A DNA stretch of 19,632 bases from Deltaproteobacteria bacterium (GCA_016184235.1 JACPDC010000096.1:1-19632), one strand, 5' to 3'. Counted from the stretch's first letter, positions 1 through 6,882 are shown. The notes: generated from the sequence alone by a model not told the origin. Program-made: numbers and translations.

Positions 1-12
1 TGGCCGTGCGGA

Positions 13-441
13 TCAGAAGCTCAGGCTGAAGAGGTTCCCGTAACCAATGTAAACAAGGACCGCATGAGCCAGTACGTCTCTCCCTATAAGGCACTGGATA
101 TGCTGGCCTTGAAGAGGCGCCTCCAAAACTGTGGTCTCGAACACCACGTTGTTGGGAAAGACAAGCCGCACGAGGTACTCGTAACAGGCAACATTCGTAG
201 AAGACGGAGTGTTAATGTAAGTGACGCCCACGGGGTTCAGCCCAAGCTGGGCAGCCAAACCGCCCCTCATAACGCTACCGGTCGCGCCGGTGTCGATCAT
301 GGCCCTTGCCGAGATCGGGACAGGAACGGGACTCCCGGCCTTCCGTAGAGCCGCCTCAACTGCCATTCCAACAGCTATTCTAAGATCGACGATTGGACCG
401 ACGCCCTGCAGGTTAGGGACCTGGGACGTAAAAGACGGCAC
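13..441 (-). CDS. Retropepsin-like aspartic protease family protein
   Basis: Predicted 142-aa protein with one aspartyl-protease signature, IDTGATGS (catalytic Asp at about residue 50). Near the C-terminus it has the second family landmark, CLIGRDVL, followed by a hydrophobic strand ending LFSLSF. Single-domain retropepsins carry one DTG motif and act as homodimers; this protein has the length for that. There is no signal peptide or membrane segment, so it is probably cytoplasmic. The start is GTG (439-441), one base beyond the stop of the preceding 78-aa gene, so the two are almost certainly co-translated. The N-terminal 40 residues are not typical protease sequence and may be a pair-specific extension. 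The fold is well supported; the substrate is unknown. Confidence 0.75.
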   Translation of the reverse strand: MPSFTSQVPNLQGVGPIVDLRIAVGMAVEAALRKAGSPVPVPISARAMIDTGATGSVMRGGLAAQLGLNPVGVTYINTPSSTNVACYEYLVRLVFPNNVVFETTVLEAPLQGQHIQCLIGRDVLAHAVLVYIGYGNLFSLSF

Positions 442-442
442 G

Positions 443-679
443 TCAAACCCCTAGGAGGTTCGAAATGAAGTTGAGAGGCGCTTCTACCTTGAGAATCTGC
501 TTTACAAGGAAAGGGACATTGCCAAACTGCTGGTAGCCGGCGGTAATGGCATCCATCTTGGAGTCGTAAATTCCAATCACCTGAGTGTTATGGATTAGGG
601 CAAACTTGCCTTCGGCAGTCCCGAGTAAATTATCACGGTTCTGCTCGTAGGTCTTTAATTCAGTATCCAGACTTGGCAT
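443..679 (-). CDS. Small conserved-type hypothetical protein paired with retropepsin
   Basis: Predicted 78-aa soluble protein. The middle contains GKFALIHNTQVIGIYDSK followed by ITAGYQQFGN and PFLVKQI. This is a short beta-rich layout that resembles small DUF5678-like proteins (from memory, not searched). The ATG at 677-679 has a strong upstream Shine-Dalgarno (GAGGGAGGG), so it is a real gene. Its stop lies one base before the GTG of the retropepsin gene, giving a coupled two-gene unit. I cannot assign a function. Possible roles are a substrate, inhibitor or partner of the protease, but the sequence does not choose between them. Confidence 0.6.
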   Translation of the reverse strand: MPSLDTELKTYEQNRDNLLGTAEGKFALIHNTQVIGIYDSKMDAITAGYQQFGNVPFLVKQILKVEAPLNFISNLLGV

Positions 680-702
680 AGGGCCCTCCCTCTTGTGTCT
701 AT

Positions 703-909
703 TTACTCCCCCAGGCGGGTCTCCGTCAAACCCTCGACTTCCTGGCTGGAAGGCTTTATCGCCTCTTCGATTTCTCCCCTCACCTCAGCATCCGCTTCAA
801 TCTCCAGACGGCTCCTTAATGCCGCCAAGCATTCGGCTGTTCCTATCTCTCCCAACGCCCAGGCGACGTGACGCCGCACCAGGTGCTCTTCGTACTTTTC
901 ATAGACCAA
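703..909 (-). pseudogene. Detached copy of the QueG C-terminal HEAT repeat
   Basis: The frame encodes up to 68 residues. Its core, VRRHVAWALGEIGTAE and the acidic helix after it, is nearly identical to residues 334-372 of the QueG reading frame at 1227-2618. The only start in frame is a TTG (907-909) that overlaps the stop of the MazF-type toxin (899-901), with no convincing ribosome binding site. A lone HEAT repeat is unlikely to fold by itself. I read it as the remnant of a queG 3' end, separated from the main gene by the toxin-antitoxin module. A very small expressed HEAT protein coupled to the toxin cannot be excluded. Confidence 0.6.
761..880. repeat. Direct repeat copy A (queG 3' HEAT segment)
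   Basis: A 120-bp segment aligns without gaps to 1501-1620 at a constant offset of 740 bp. By hand count 98 of 120 positions match (about 82%), including an uninterrupted 23-base run over 857-879 and beyond. Similarity fades to the right of about 882, just before the toxin stop codon. With its partner it brackets the toxin-antitoxin genes. Confidence 0.85.
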
Positions 910-1249
910 GAAGCCCGCGCAGGGATCTGTTCAACTGCTCAAGATCATAGTCAGAAAGACAGCCCAGCCGGCGGCGAACGAGTCTTGCCTCAATCGTTGC
1001 TATAGCAGCCTTTACCGCAGAGGGTTTTAGCAGGCCGGCGATCTGCCAGTCTCGAATGAGAAATTCACCCAACTTAAGGGGACCTCTAACCTGGCTGGTA
1101 ACAGCCATAATCAGCAAGTCAGGGCCTTGCTCTTGGAAACCCGCAACGCTTATGACCAAGGCAGGACGTTGTTTGATGGAAGTTTGATCTGAAAAGGGGA
1201 AAGGGGCTAGAACGACATCGCCGCGCTTATAACTTATCGTAGGCGGCAT
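899..1249 (-). CDS. MazF/PemK-family type II toxin (endoribonuclease)
   Basis: Predicted 116-aa protein with the classic MazF/PemK N-terminus: KRGDVVLAPFPFSDQ, then KQRPALVIS, the strand-loop-strand that forms the RNA-binding groove in this family. The middle LLIMAVTSQVRGP is also family-typical. MazF toxins cleave single-stranded mRNA at short sequences and are held inactive by an upstream-encoded antitoxin. The ATG at 1247-1249 lies inside the antitoxin gene (23-bp overlap), the usual coupled arrangement. The gene appears intact and of normal length. Sequence specificity cannot be read from the sequence. Confidence 0.88.
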   Translation of the reverse strand: MPPTISYKRGDVVLAPFPFSDQTSIKQRPALVISVAGFQEQGPDLLIMAVTSQVRGPLKLGEFLIRDWQIAGLLKPSAVKAAIATIEARLVRRRLGCLSDYDLEQLNRSLRGLLGL

Positions 1250-1430
1250 CCTCGTCGTTGTCCCAGATGCGGCTGAATGAAGTCTCCGAGAGTTTAGCGA
1301 ACGCTTCAGTGATTAGTGTGGATTCATCAGCCTCTGGAACCAGCACTCGCACAGGGGTATTGACCGGCAAGTTGATCGGTTCCTCCGGGACTACCACGTG
1401 TCCGTCGTAATGCGCCTTAATAGCTTTCAT
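1227..1430 (-). CDS. Antitoxin of the MazF-type module (AbrB/DUF104-like)
   Basis: Starting at the ATG 1428-1430 this is a 67-aa protein. The N-terminal beta-strand pattern MKAIKAHYDGHVVVPEEPI is typical of AF2212/DUF104-like antitoxins. The acidic tail, with FSRIWDNDEDAAYDKL, is typical of antitoxins that wrap a MazF partner. It overlaps the toxin start by 23 bp. The same frame is also the C-terminal end of an uninterrupted queG reading frame, so the antitoxin could be made free, from its own ATG, or fused to QueG. The Shine-Dalgarno before this ATG is poor: only AAGG about 15 bases away. Confidence 0.75.
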   Translation of the reverse strand: MKAIKAHYDGHVVVPEEPINLPVNTPVRVLVPEADESTLITEAFAKLSETSFSRIWDNDEDAAYDKL

Positions 1431-2618
1431 AAAAGGCAGAATACCTTTTTTCGTATGGATCTGCAAACTTTGTAAAGAGGAGCTTAGAATATCTGCCACC
1501 GCCTCTTCTATTTCTTCTCTCACTTCACGATCCGACTCAACCTCCAGACGCTTTCTCAGCGCCTCCAATGCCTCGGCCGTGCCTATCTCTCCCAAGGCCC
1601 AGGCGACGTGACGCCGCACCAGCGCATCCTCATCTCGAAGAGCGTGGATCAAAGCCGGAACGGCCTCAAGACTTTTAAGATTCCCTAAGGCCACCGCCAC
1701 ATTGCGGAGAAAACCGCGGCGCTTGGCCCTGAGGATCGGACTGCCGCGGAAACGGCGGCGAAACTCCTCCTCGCTGAGCGAGAGAAGAGGGATCAACTCC
1801 GGCGCGTAGAGGCCTTCTCGCGGATAAAAGGCTTCTTCCCCCGTAGGTTTGGCTTTGACGTTGTACGGACAAACCTCCTGGCAGATGTCGCAGCCGAAGA
1901 CGTGGTTACCCATCAACGGGCGGAGATGCTGTGGAATCGCTCCCTTGAGCTCGATCGTCAGATAAGAGATGCACCTGCGGGCATCCAGGACATACGGGCC
2001 GACGAATGCGCCCGTCGGGCAGGCCTTGAGACAGAGATCGCACTTGCCGCAGCGGTCTTTGATCGGCCGGTCATAGGCCAGCTCGACGCTTAAGAAAAGC
2101 TCCCCGAGAAAAAACCACGATCCCCGTTTAGGTGAAATGAGATGCGTATTCTTGCCGATCCAGCCGATGCCGGCCACGCCGGCAATCCCCCTCTCCAGGA
2201 CCGGCCCCGAATCGACAAAAACCTTTCCTTCGACGGGCTCAGGGTAAACCCCTCTGATTTTTTCCAGAAGGGATTCCAATCTCTCCTTCATCAGATCGTG
2301 ATAGTCGTCTCCCCAGGCGTAGCGCGAGATCCAGCCCCTCGACCCGGCCTGTTTCTCCGGTCTCGGATGCGGCGTATAATAATTCATCCCCACCGAGACC
2401 ACGGAGACAGCCCAGGGGACGAGATTTTTCGGATCGCGTCTAAGCTCTTCGGTGCGCTTGAGGTAGCCCATCTCCCCGCCCAATCCCTTCCGGAGCCACT
2501 GAGCGAAGGTTTCTTCGTGGGGCGAGGGTTGCACCGGCGAGAGGCCCACCAGGGCGAAGCCGAGCCGCTGCGCCTCTTCCTTGATGCGAGCTGATAGCGA
2601 CTTAATGGTAGGAGACAT
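1227..2618 (-). CDS. queG: Epoxyqueuosine reductase QueG, read-through fused to antitoxin
   Basis: QueG reduces epoxyqueuosine to queuosine in tRNA anticodons, using cobalamin and two [4Fe-4S] clusters. Residues 1-180 form the reductase domain (FVDSGPVLERG, GIGWIGKN). Two ferredoxin motifs follow: CGKCDLCLKACP at about 190-201 and CDICQEVCP at about 243-251. A C-terminal HEAT-like domain spans about 295-377. The usual QueG ends near residue 377, but here there is no stop. The frame runs through 19 linker residues into the complete antitoxin (residues 397-463). ATG 2616-2618 was chosen because GAGGACGAGGGCGG precedes it and residue 1 matches the family N-terminus; the upstream extension in frame is non-homologous. 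It overlaps the DUF2203 gene by 17 bp. Residues about 125-132 include a short insertion from a REP-like motif. Confidence 0.9.
   Translation of the reverse strand: MSPTIKSLSARIKEEAQRLGFALVGLSPVQPSPHEETFAQWLRKGLGGEMGYLKRTEELRRDPKNLVPWAVSVVSVGMNYYTPHPRPEKQAGSRGWISRYAWGDDYHDLMKERLESLLEKIRGVYPEPVEGKVFVDSGPVLERGIAGVAGIGWIGKNTHLISPKRGSWFFLGELFLSVELAYDRPIKDRCGKCDLCLKACPTGAFVGPYVLDARRCISYLTIELKGAIPQHLRPLMGNHVFGCDICQEVCPYNVKAKPTGEEAFYPREGLYAPELIPLLSLSEEEFRRRFRGSPILRAKRRGFLRNVAVALGNLKSLEAVPALIHALRDEDALVRRHVAWALGEIGTAEALEALRKRLEVESDREVREEIEEAVADILSSSLQSLQIHTKKGILPFMKAIKAHYDGHVVVPEEPINLPVNTPVRVLVPEADESTLITEAFAKLSETSFSRIWDNDEDAAYDKL
1501..1620. repeat. Direct repeat copy B (inside queG)
   Basis: Partner of 761-880, lying within the queG reading frame and encoding the last HEAT repeat. 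The two copies are about 82% identical without gaps and in the same orientation, flanking the toxin-antitoxin genes. The encoded protein is better conserved than the DNA over VRRHVAWALGEIGTAE, which implies either past selection on both copies or an origin from two related queG alleles. Confidence 0.85.
2227..2249. repeat. REP-like motif inside queG
   Basis: The plus strand reads CCTTCGACGGGCTCAGGGTA here. This matches a short motif seen dispersed between genes in many environmental bacteria (CCTTCGACAGGCTCAGGG type; from memory). On the coding strand it adds YPEPVEG between the reductase-domain helix and the KVFVDSGPVLER strand, where QueG proteins usually have a short variable loop. The reading frame is kept. 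Confidence 0.5.
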
Positions 2619-3048
2619 TGCCGCCCTCGTCCTCTTCGGCGTCGAGCAGCGGGCGGCGGCCGGCGAAGCCGTCTTCGATGCGATGCCAGTAGCCGACGCC
2701 CTCTTCGCCGTAGCGCCAGCAGAGAAACACGATCTCCCCTCCCAACACGCAGGGAAAATCGACCAGCCCCTGCTCCACCCCTTTGCACACGCAACCGTAG
2801 CTGTTGATCTCTTCCACCAGGCCCTTGACCTCTTGAACGAGCCGGGCGATGGCATCGTTTTCCTGCAGCCGCTCCATAAGATCCGGGGCGCTGGGCGAGA
2901 GGCTTTCTTCGCGGATCACGGTCGCGCTCTTCTTGCGCAAAAAATCGAGGTGGTCGAAAACCCGCTTCATCAACGGCCGGAGGGCCGGCAGAAGATCATT
3001 GGCCTCGTCCACGGTAAAAAGGCGGGGAAATGACTGCGAGGAGGCCAT
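2602..3048 (-). CDS. DUF2203 family protein
   Basis: Predicted 148-aa soluble protein matching the DUF2203 (COG4911) pattern. It opens with FTVDEANDLLPALRPLMKR, which forms an N-terminal helix. A charged coiled-coil-like middle (about residues 25-85) follows, then GLVDFPCVLGGEIVFLCWR and VGYWHRIEDGFAGRRPL, the family's most conserved stretch. Function in the family is unknown. It starts 7 bp after the LpxC-fusion stop and overlaps the queG start by 17 bp, so it belongs to the same transcription unit and is probably translationally coupled to queG. The upstream Shine-Dalgarno is weak, which also fits coupling. Confidence 0.8.
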   Translation of the reverse strand: MASSQSFPRLFTVDEANDLLPALRPLMKRVFDHLDFLRKKSATVIREESLSPSAPDLMERLQENDAIARLVQEVKGLVEEINSYGCVCKGVEQGLVDFPCVLGGEIVFLCWRYGEEGVGYWHRIEDGFAGRRPLLDAEEDEGGNVSYH

Positions 3049-3055
3049 AATAAAA

Positions 3056-4348
3056 TTAAAGATCCATTCCCTTCCGGATCTGGCGCAGCAGCGCGATATT
3101 ATCCGAATGGCCGGTCATGCGCGCCGTCACCATGCCGCGAATCGGCCGCCCCAAGAGATAAAAGTCGCCGACGATATCCAGGATCTTGTGGCGGGCGAAC
3201 TCGTCGGCGAAGCGGAGCTCCGTGTTGAGGATTTTTTCGTTGTCCATGAGGATGCAGTTGCTGAGCCTCCCGCCGTTGACCAGTCCGAGCTTTTCGAGCT
3301 TCTCGATGTCCTTGAGAAACCCGAACGTCCTGGCGGGGGCGATTTCCGCTTTGAAGGATTCGGGACCTTTGTAGAGATAGGTGTGCTCCTGCAGCCCTAT
3401 AGGCTTCGGGTAATTGAGGACGTAACGGACGCCGAAGGTGTCCGCGGGTTCAACGCTGATGGTCTCGCCGCCCTTCGGACCGACCCGATAGGTCCTGTCG
3501 ATGACGATCTCGGACCACTCTTCGTCCTGCTCCTGCAGGCCCGCCTCCTCGATCAGATGGCAAAAATCGAGAGCGGAGCCGTCCATGATGGGGATCTCTC
3601 CGTGCATCTTGACCAGCAAATTGGTGATCCCGTAGCTGTGCAGCACCGCCAGGAAGTGCTCCACGGTCCCGACCACGATGCCCTTGCCGCGCAGCGACGT
3701 CGCGTAACCCGTCGAGCCCACGTAGTCCAGATGAGCGGGCACGGTGGTGTCCGCGGAGATGCCGCTGAACAGAATTCCGCTGTTGGGGGGGAGCGGATGG
3801 AGGATGACCCCGGTCTTGATCCCGGAATGGAGCCCCTGGCCAGAGATCACGACGCTTTTCCCGAGCGTCTTCTGCTTCAAAGAGCGGGCTGCGGCTGCAG
3901 CAGCCGAGACCCGGGAACGGCGTTTGCCTCTAGCCGTCTTCAGACTCTTGCCGTTCCCCTTCGAGGGCGGAGACCCTCCCAGAGCGCGACGGACCGTCAG
4001 GAGCAGGCCGTCGAGCGAGAGGGGCTTTTCAATGAAGTCGAAGGCCCCCAGCTTCGCCGCCGCAACCGCCGTGTGGATGTTCCCATGGCCCGAGATCATG
4101 ATGACGTTCACCTCGGGCTCCTGCTCCTTGATCTCTTTGAGCAAACCGATTCCGTCCACCTGCGGCATCCAGATATCCAATAGAACCAGGCGGGGGCGCT
4201 CCTTGCGGATCAGCTCCAGCACCGCGGTGCCGTCGGAGGCCTCGATCACCCGGTAGCCCTCGTCGCTCAGGATCTCCCGAACCGACTCCCGGATGCCTTC
4301 CTCGTCGTCTACTATGAGGATCGTTGTTTCCGCCGCTGTTTCCTTCAC
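3056..4348 (-). CDS. lpxC: Response-regulator receiver domain fused to LpxC deacetylase
   Basis: Predicted 430-aa two-domain protein. Residues 1-125 form a complete NtrX-like receiver: acidic pair D14-D15, phospho-acceptor D58 (LLDIWMP), S86 and K108 (IEKP). Residues 126-157 are a basic, alanine-rich linker. From about residue 158 (LKQKTLGKSVVISGQGLHSG) a full LpxC follows, with the TVEH motif (E230, H231), PIMDGSA, RHKILDIVGD (H387, K388, D391) and TGHSDN (H414), the expected zinc ligands and catalytic residues. LpxC removes the acetyl group from UDP-3-O-acyl-GlcNAc, committing it to lipid A. The GTG start has a strong AGGGAGGGGAA site and lies 18 bp after the kinase stop. The AAA+ and Fis domains of NtrX are absent. 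The domain assignment is secure; phospho-control of LpxC is inference. Confidence 0.93.
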   Translation of the reverse strand: MKETAAETTILIVDDEEGIRESVREILSDEGYRVIEASDGTAVLELIRKERPRLVLLDIWMPQVDGIGLLKEIKEQEPEVNVIMISGHGNIHTAVAAAKLGAFDFIEKPLSLDGLLLTVRRALGGSPPSKGNGKSLKTARGKRRSRVSAAAAAARSLKQKTLGKSVVISGQGLHSGIKTGVILHPLPPNSGILFSGISADTTVPAHLDYVGSTGYATSLRGKGIVVGTVEHFLAVLHSYGITNLLVKMHGEIPIMDGSALDFCHLIEEAGLQEQDEEWSEIVIDRTYRVGPKGGETISVEPADTFGVRYVLNYPKPIGLQEHTYLYKGPESFKAEIAPARTFGFLKDIEKLEKLGLVNGGRLSNCILMDNEKILNTELRFADEFARHKILDIVGDFYLLGRPIRGMVTARMTGHSDNIALLRQIRKGMDL

Positions 4349-4366
4349 TTCCCCTCCCTGCGCCGA

Positions 4367-6598
4367 CTATGAAAGGGCCGCTTTCTTTTTGATCTCCTGG
4401 AAGTCCGCCTGTTCGCGGACCGGCAACTCGACAATGAACCGGGTGCCTTTGGGCTCGTTGGGCCGCACCCGGATGTAGCCCCTGTGGTCGGCCACGATGG
4501 CGCTCACGATGGCCAGGCCCAAACCGGTGCCGTCCTTTTTCGTGGAAAAGTAGGGCTCGAAGATCCTCGCCCGGACCTCCGGCGCCAGCCCGCACCCGTC
4601 ATCCGCCACTTCCAGCTGCACGATCCCCAAGGAAGGATGGCACACGGTCGAGATCTTGATCTCCCCGCTCTCCCCTACCGCGGCCACCGCGTTATCCAAT
4701 AGATTGATCAGGGCCCGTTTGATCTGGTCACGGTCCAATTCGAGAGATGGAATTTCTCCCGAATAAAACTGGAAATCGATCCCGCGGTGCCCCTCCTTGA
4801 AGAGAAAAAGGGCTTCTTTCACGATCTCGTTCAAGTCGTTCGGCGCGAGCTCCGCGGCCGGGAGGCGGGCGAATTGCGAAAACTCATTCACCAGGTTTTT
4901 CAGCTCTTCGACCTGTTTGATGATCGTCGAGGTGCACTTGTCCAGGATGGCCCCGTTCCCTTCCAGCAGCTTCGCGTACCTTTTCCTCAGGCGCTCGGCG
5001 GAGAGCTGGATCGGCGTCAGAGGGTTCTTGATCTCGTGCGCGATCCGCCGCGCCACCTCGCGCCACGCCTCCATCCTCTGAACCTTTTGAATCTGGGTGA
5101 TATCTTCGAGGAAAACCATGATCCCCAGGGTATTCCCCTCGTCCCCTCTCATCGCGGCCGCCGTGACCATCAGGGTGAGGATCTGATCGGGCAGCGGTAT
5201 CTTGACCTCCCGCTCGACGCTTGCGCGCCCCCTCACATGTTCGATGATCTCGCGCAGGACTCTCAGGTGTTCCGACTGGAAAACCTCGCCGTAGTTCTTC
5301 CCCAGCGCCCCTTCCACTCGGACGCCCACCATCTGCTCCGCGGCGCGGTTCATGGTGGTCACCCTCCCCGTCGGATCCACGGAGATCACCCCCGCGGTGA
5401 TGTTGGCCAGCAGAGTCTCCATGTACCGCCCCCTGCGTTCGACCTCCAGGTTGATCTGCTTCAAATCCCTCGTCATCTGGTTGAAGGAATCCACCAGCGT
5501 GCCGATCTCATCGTCCCCGGCCGCTTCGATCTGATAATCCCAGTTGCCGTGCGCCACCTCGTGCGTCCCTTCCGCCAACCGCTGGATGGGGACCGTGATC
5601 CCTTTGGCGAGATAGAGGCCAAACCAGGTCGCCGAAAAAATGATCACCAGCGTTATCAGGAGCAACGTCATGATGTAGGTGTTCTTGACCGGCTTCTTTA
5701 GGAAGGTGAGATGCTTATGTTCCTCGTAGGAGCGCGATATCTGCAGCGCCCGCTTGGAGATGCTCTTGGGCACGTAGTAATCCGCAATCACCACGCCGAG
5801 AATCGTCCGATCCTCGCCGTAAATCGGCACCCCGCCGCGGATGATATCCGCCTCCCCAAAGGCCTGGGTCCGCGTCACTTCCAGGCCGCGCAGGGCGCGG
5901 TTCAAAAAATCCGATTCCGGCTTGATGGTTACGCCCGTCGGCACTTGATCGTTGAACGCCACCACCAGCAGCTGGCGGTTCGGAGAAAAAACCTCGACGG
6001 TCCCCAGATTGTACTCCCGCTGCTTGGCCTGGATGAACTCCTTAAGCTCGCCCACCCGCTGCGAGTCGAAGAGCCCCTCCTGCGTGATCCGCTGACTCAG
6101 CTGGCGCGCATAGAACAGGGCGTTGTTGGCGGAGTTCTGATAGTAGGTCTGGCCGATCTCCAGAGATCCCTGCAGCGCGTTTTCCACCTGGACGTCCAAC
6201 AGCCTCTCAAAGGAGCGGGTGACAAAGCCGCCCGCTATGATGAAAAGCAAGACGCTTGGGACCAGAGAGAGCGCGATGAAAGCCAGCACCAGACGGACCC
6301 GCAGACGGGAGCCGAGGATGCGCTTCTTGCGCTCGAAGATCAGCTTGACGAGGTTCCGGACGACCAGAAAGATGAGCAAGATGAGGAGGATGATGTTGAT
6401 GTTGAGGAGGAGAAAGAAGCCGATGTTGCCGCTCAGAGAGGATTCGCCGAAGACCTCGGGGATCTGGACCTCGAAAAAGGCGAAAAGGAGCACCATCAGG
6501 GTGGTGACCAGGATCACCATCCCTTCCCGCTTTCTCCGCAAGGCCTCCTCGCGCCTGAGCCTATCCTCTAGCGTCTTGGAGCTGTCTGTGACTTCCAT
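4367..6598 (-). CDS. NtrY-type membrane sensor histidine kinase
   Basis: Predicted 743-aa inner-membrane kinase. There are three N-terminal membrane segments (about residues 27-46, 58-82 and 102-124), an extracytoplasmic sensor of about 180 residues, and a fourth segment (about 307-331). A HAMP domain (332-385), a PAS domain (390-500) and HisKA follow, with phospho-accepting H521 in RRIAHEIKNPLTPIQ. The ATPase domain has N-box NLLDNAVAAV, DDGCGLAP and GTGLGLAIVSAI. This layout is that of NtrY. It normally phosphorylates an NtrX sigma-54 activator; here the adjacent receiver belongs to LpxC, so that fusion is the likely partner. ATG 6596-6598 is preceded by AAAGG. The C-terminal tail (QEIKKKA) is lysine-rich. 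Confidence 0.92.
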   Translation of the reverse strand: MEVTDSSKTLEDRLRREEALRRKREGMVILVTTLMVLLFAFFEVQIPEVFGESSLSGNIGFFLLLNINIILLILLIFLVVRNLVKLIFERKKRILGSRLRVRLVLAFIALSLVPSVLLFIIAGGFVTRSFERLLDVQVENALQGSLEIGQTYYQNSANNALFYARQLSQRITQEGLFDSQRVGELKEFIQAKQREYNLGTVEVFSPNRQLLVVAFNDQVPTGVTIKPESDFLNRALRGLEVTRTQAFGEADIIRGGVPIYGEDRTILGVVIADYYVPKSISKRALQISRSYEEHKHLTFLKKPVKNTYIMTLLLITLVIIFSATWFGLYLAKGITVPIQRLAEGTHEVAHGNWDYQIEAAGDDEIGTLVDSFNQMTRDLKQINLEVERRGRYMETLLANITAGVISVDPTGRVTTMNRAAEQMVGVRVEGALGKNYGEVFQSEHLRVLREIIEHVRGRASVEREVKIPLPDQILTLMVTAAAMRGDEGNTLGIMVFLEDITQIQKVQRMEAWREVARRIAHEIKNPLTPIQLSAERLRKRYAKLLEGNGAILDKCTSTIIKQVEELKNLVNEFSQFARLPAAELAPNDLNEIVKEALFLFKEGHRGIDFQFYSGEIPSLELDRDQIKRALINLLDNAVAAVGESGEIKISTVCHPSLGIVQLEVADDGCGLAPEVRARIFEPYFSTKKDGTGLGLAIVSAIVADHRGYIRVRPNEPKGTRFIVELPVREQADFQEIKKKAALS

Positions 6599-6619
6599 GC
6601 CTTTGAGGGCCCTTCCATG

Positions 6620-6645
6620 AGGTAAAAAACAATAAAATTTTACCT
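6620..6645. repeat. 8-bp inverted repeat at the DUF2905 stop codon
   Basis: AGGTAAAA (6620-6627) and TTTTACCT (6638-6645) form a perfect 8-bp stem with a 10-base AT-rich loop. It covers the DUF2905 stop codon, upstream of the kinase ribosome binding site. It could be a weak terminator or attenuator between the ruv and kinase parts of the train, but no T-run follows the stem in either direction. Confidence 0.35.
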
Positions 6646-6852
6646 CCGAAAGAGGTAAAGGACAAGGGTTATGATCAGGCTCAAGAGCAGGCAGCTCGTG
6701 AGCGGGAAGTAAAAGCTAAAGTTCTCCCTGCGGATATATATATCTCCGGGAAGCTGGCCGAGCCAGGGGATCTTGATTCCAGCGGAGAGAATGGCCCCTA
6801 AGACCACAAGGAGAATTCCGAGGAAGATCAGCACCTTGCCGAAACTGGTCAT
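6640..6852 (-). CDS. DUF2905 small membrane protein
   Basis: Predicted 70-aa protein with two membrane segments, at about residues 7-25 and 50-67. Between them is the family signature IPWLGQLPGDIYI followed by FYFPL, and it ends in RR. DUF2905 proteins are short inner-membrane proteins of unknown function, often found beside ruvB and queuosine genes, as here. ATG 6850-6852 starts the family-typical N-terminus. About 84 bp containing an imperfect hairpin repeat separate it from ruvB. Confidence 0.85.
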   Translation of the reverse strand: MTSFGKVLIFLGILLVVLGAILSAGIKIPWLGQLPGDIYIRRENFSFYFPLTSCLLLSLIITLVLYLFRR

Positions 6853-6882
6853 GATTCAGGCCCAACAAATAGCGTTCAGCGG

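Noticed and set aside
2619..2855. N-terminal extension of queG by 79 codons
   Set aside because: The extension is the DUF2203 gene read in another frame. The QueG family start and a ribosome binding site are at 2618.
2849..4183. Long plus-strand open frame (444 codons) opposite the LpxC fusion
   Set aside because: It is antisense to a protein with clear receiver and LpxC motifs. The translation is low-complexity and family-free, a by-product of GC-rich codon use.
6620..6645. Inverted repeat considered as an intrinsic terminator between DUF2905 and the kinase
   Set aside because: The stem is AT-rich with no T-run after it. It is listed only as a low-confidence repeat.
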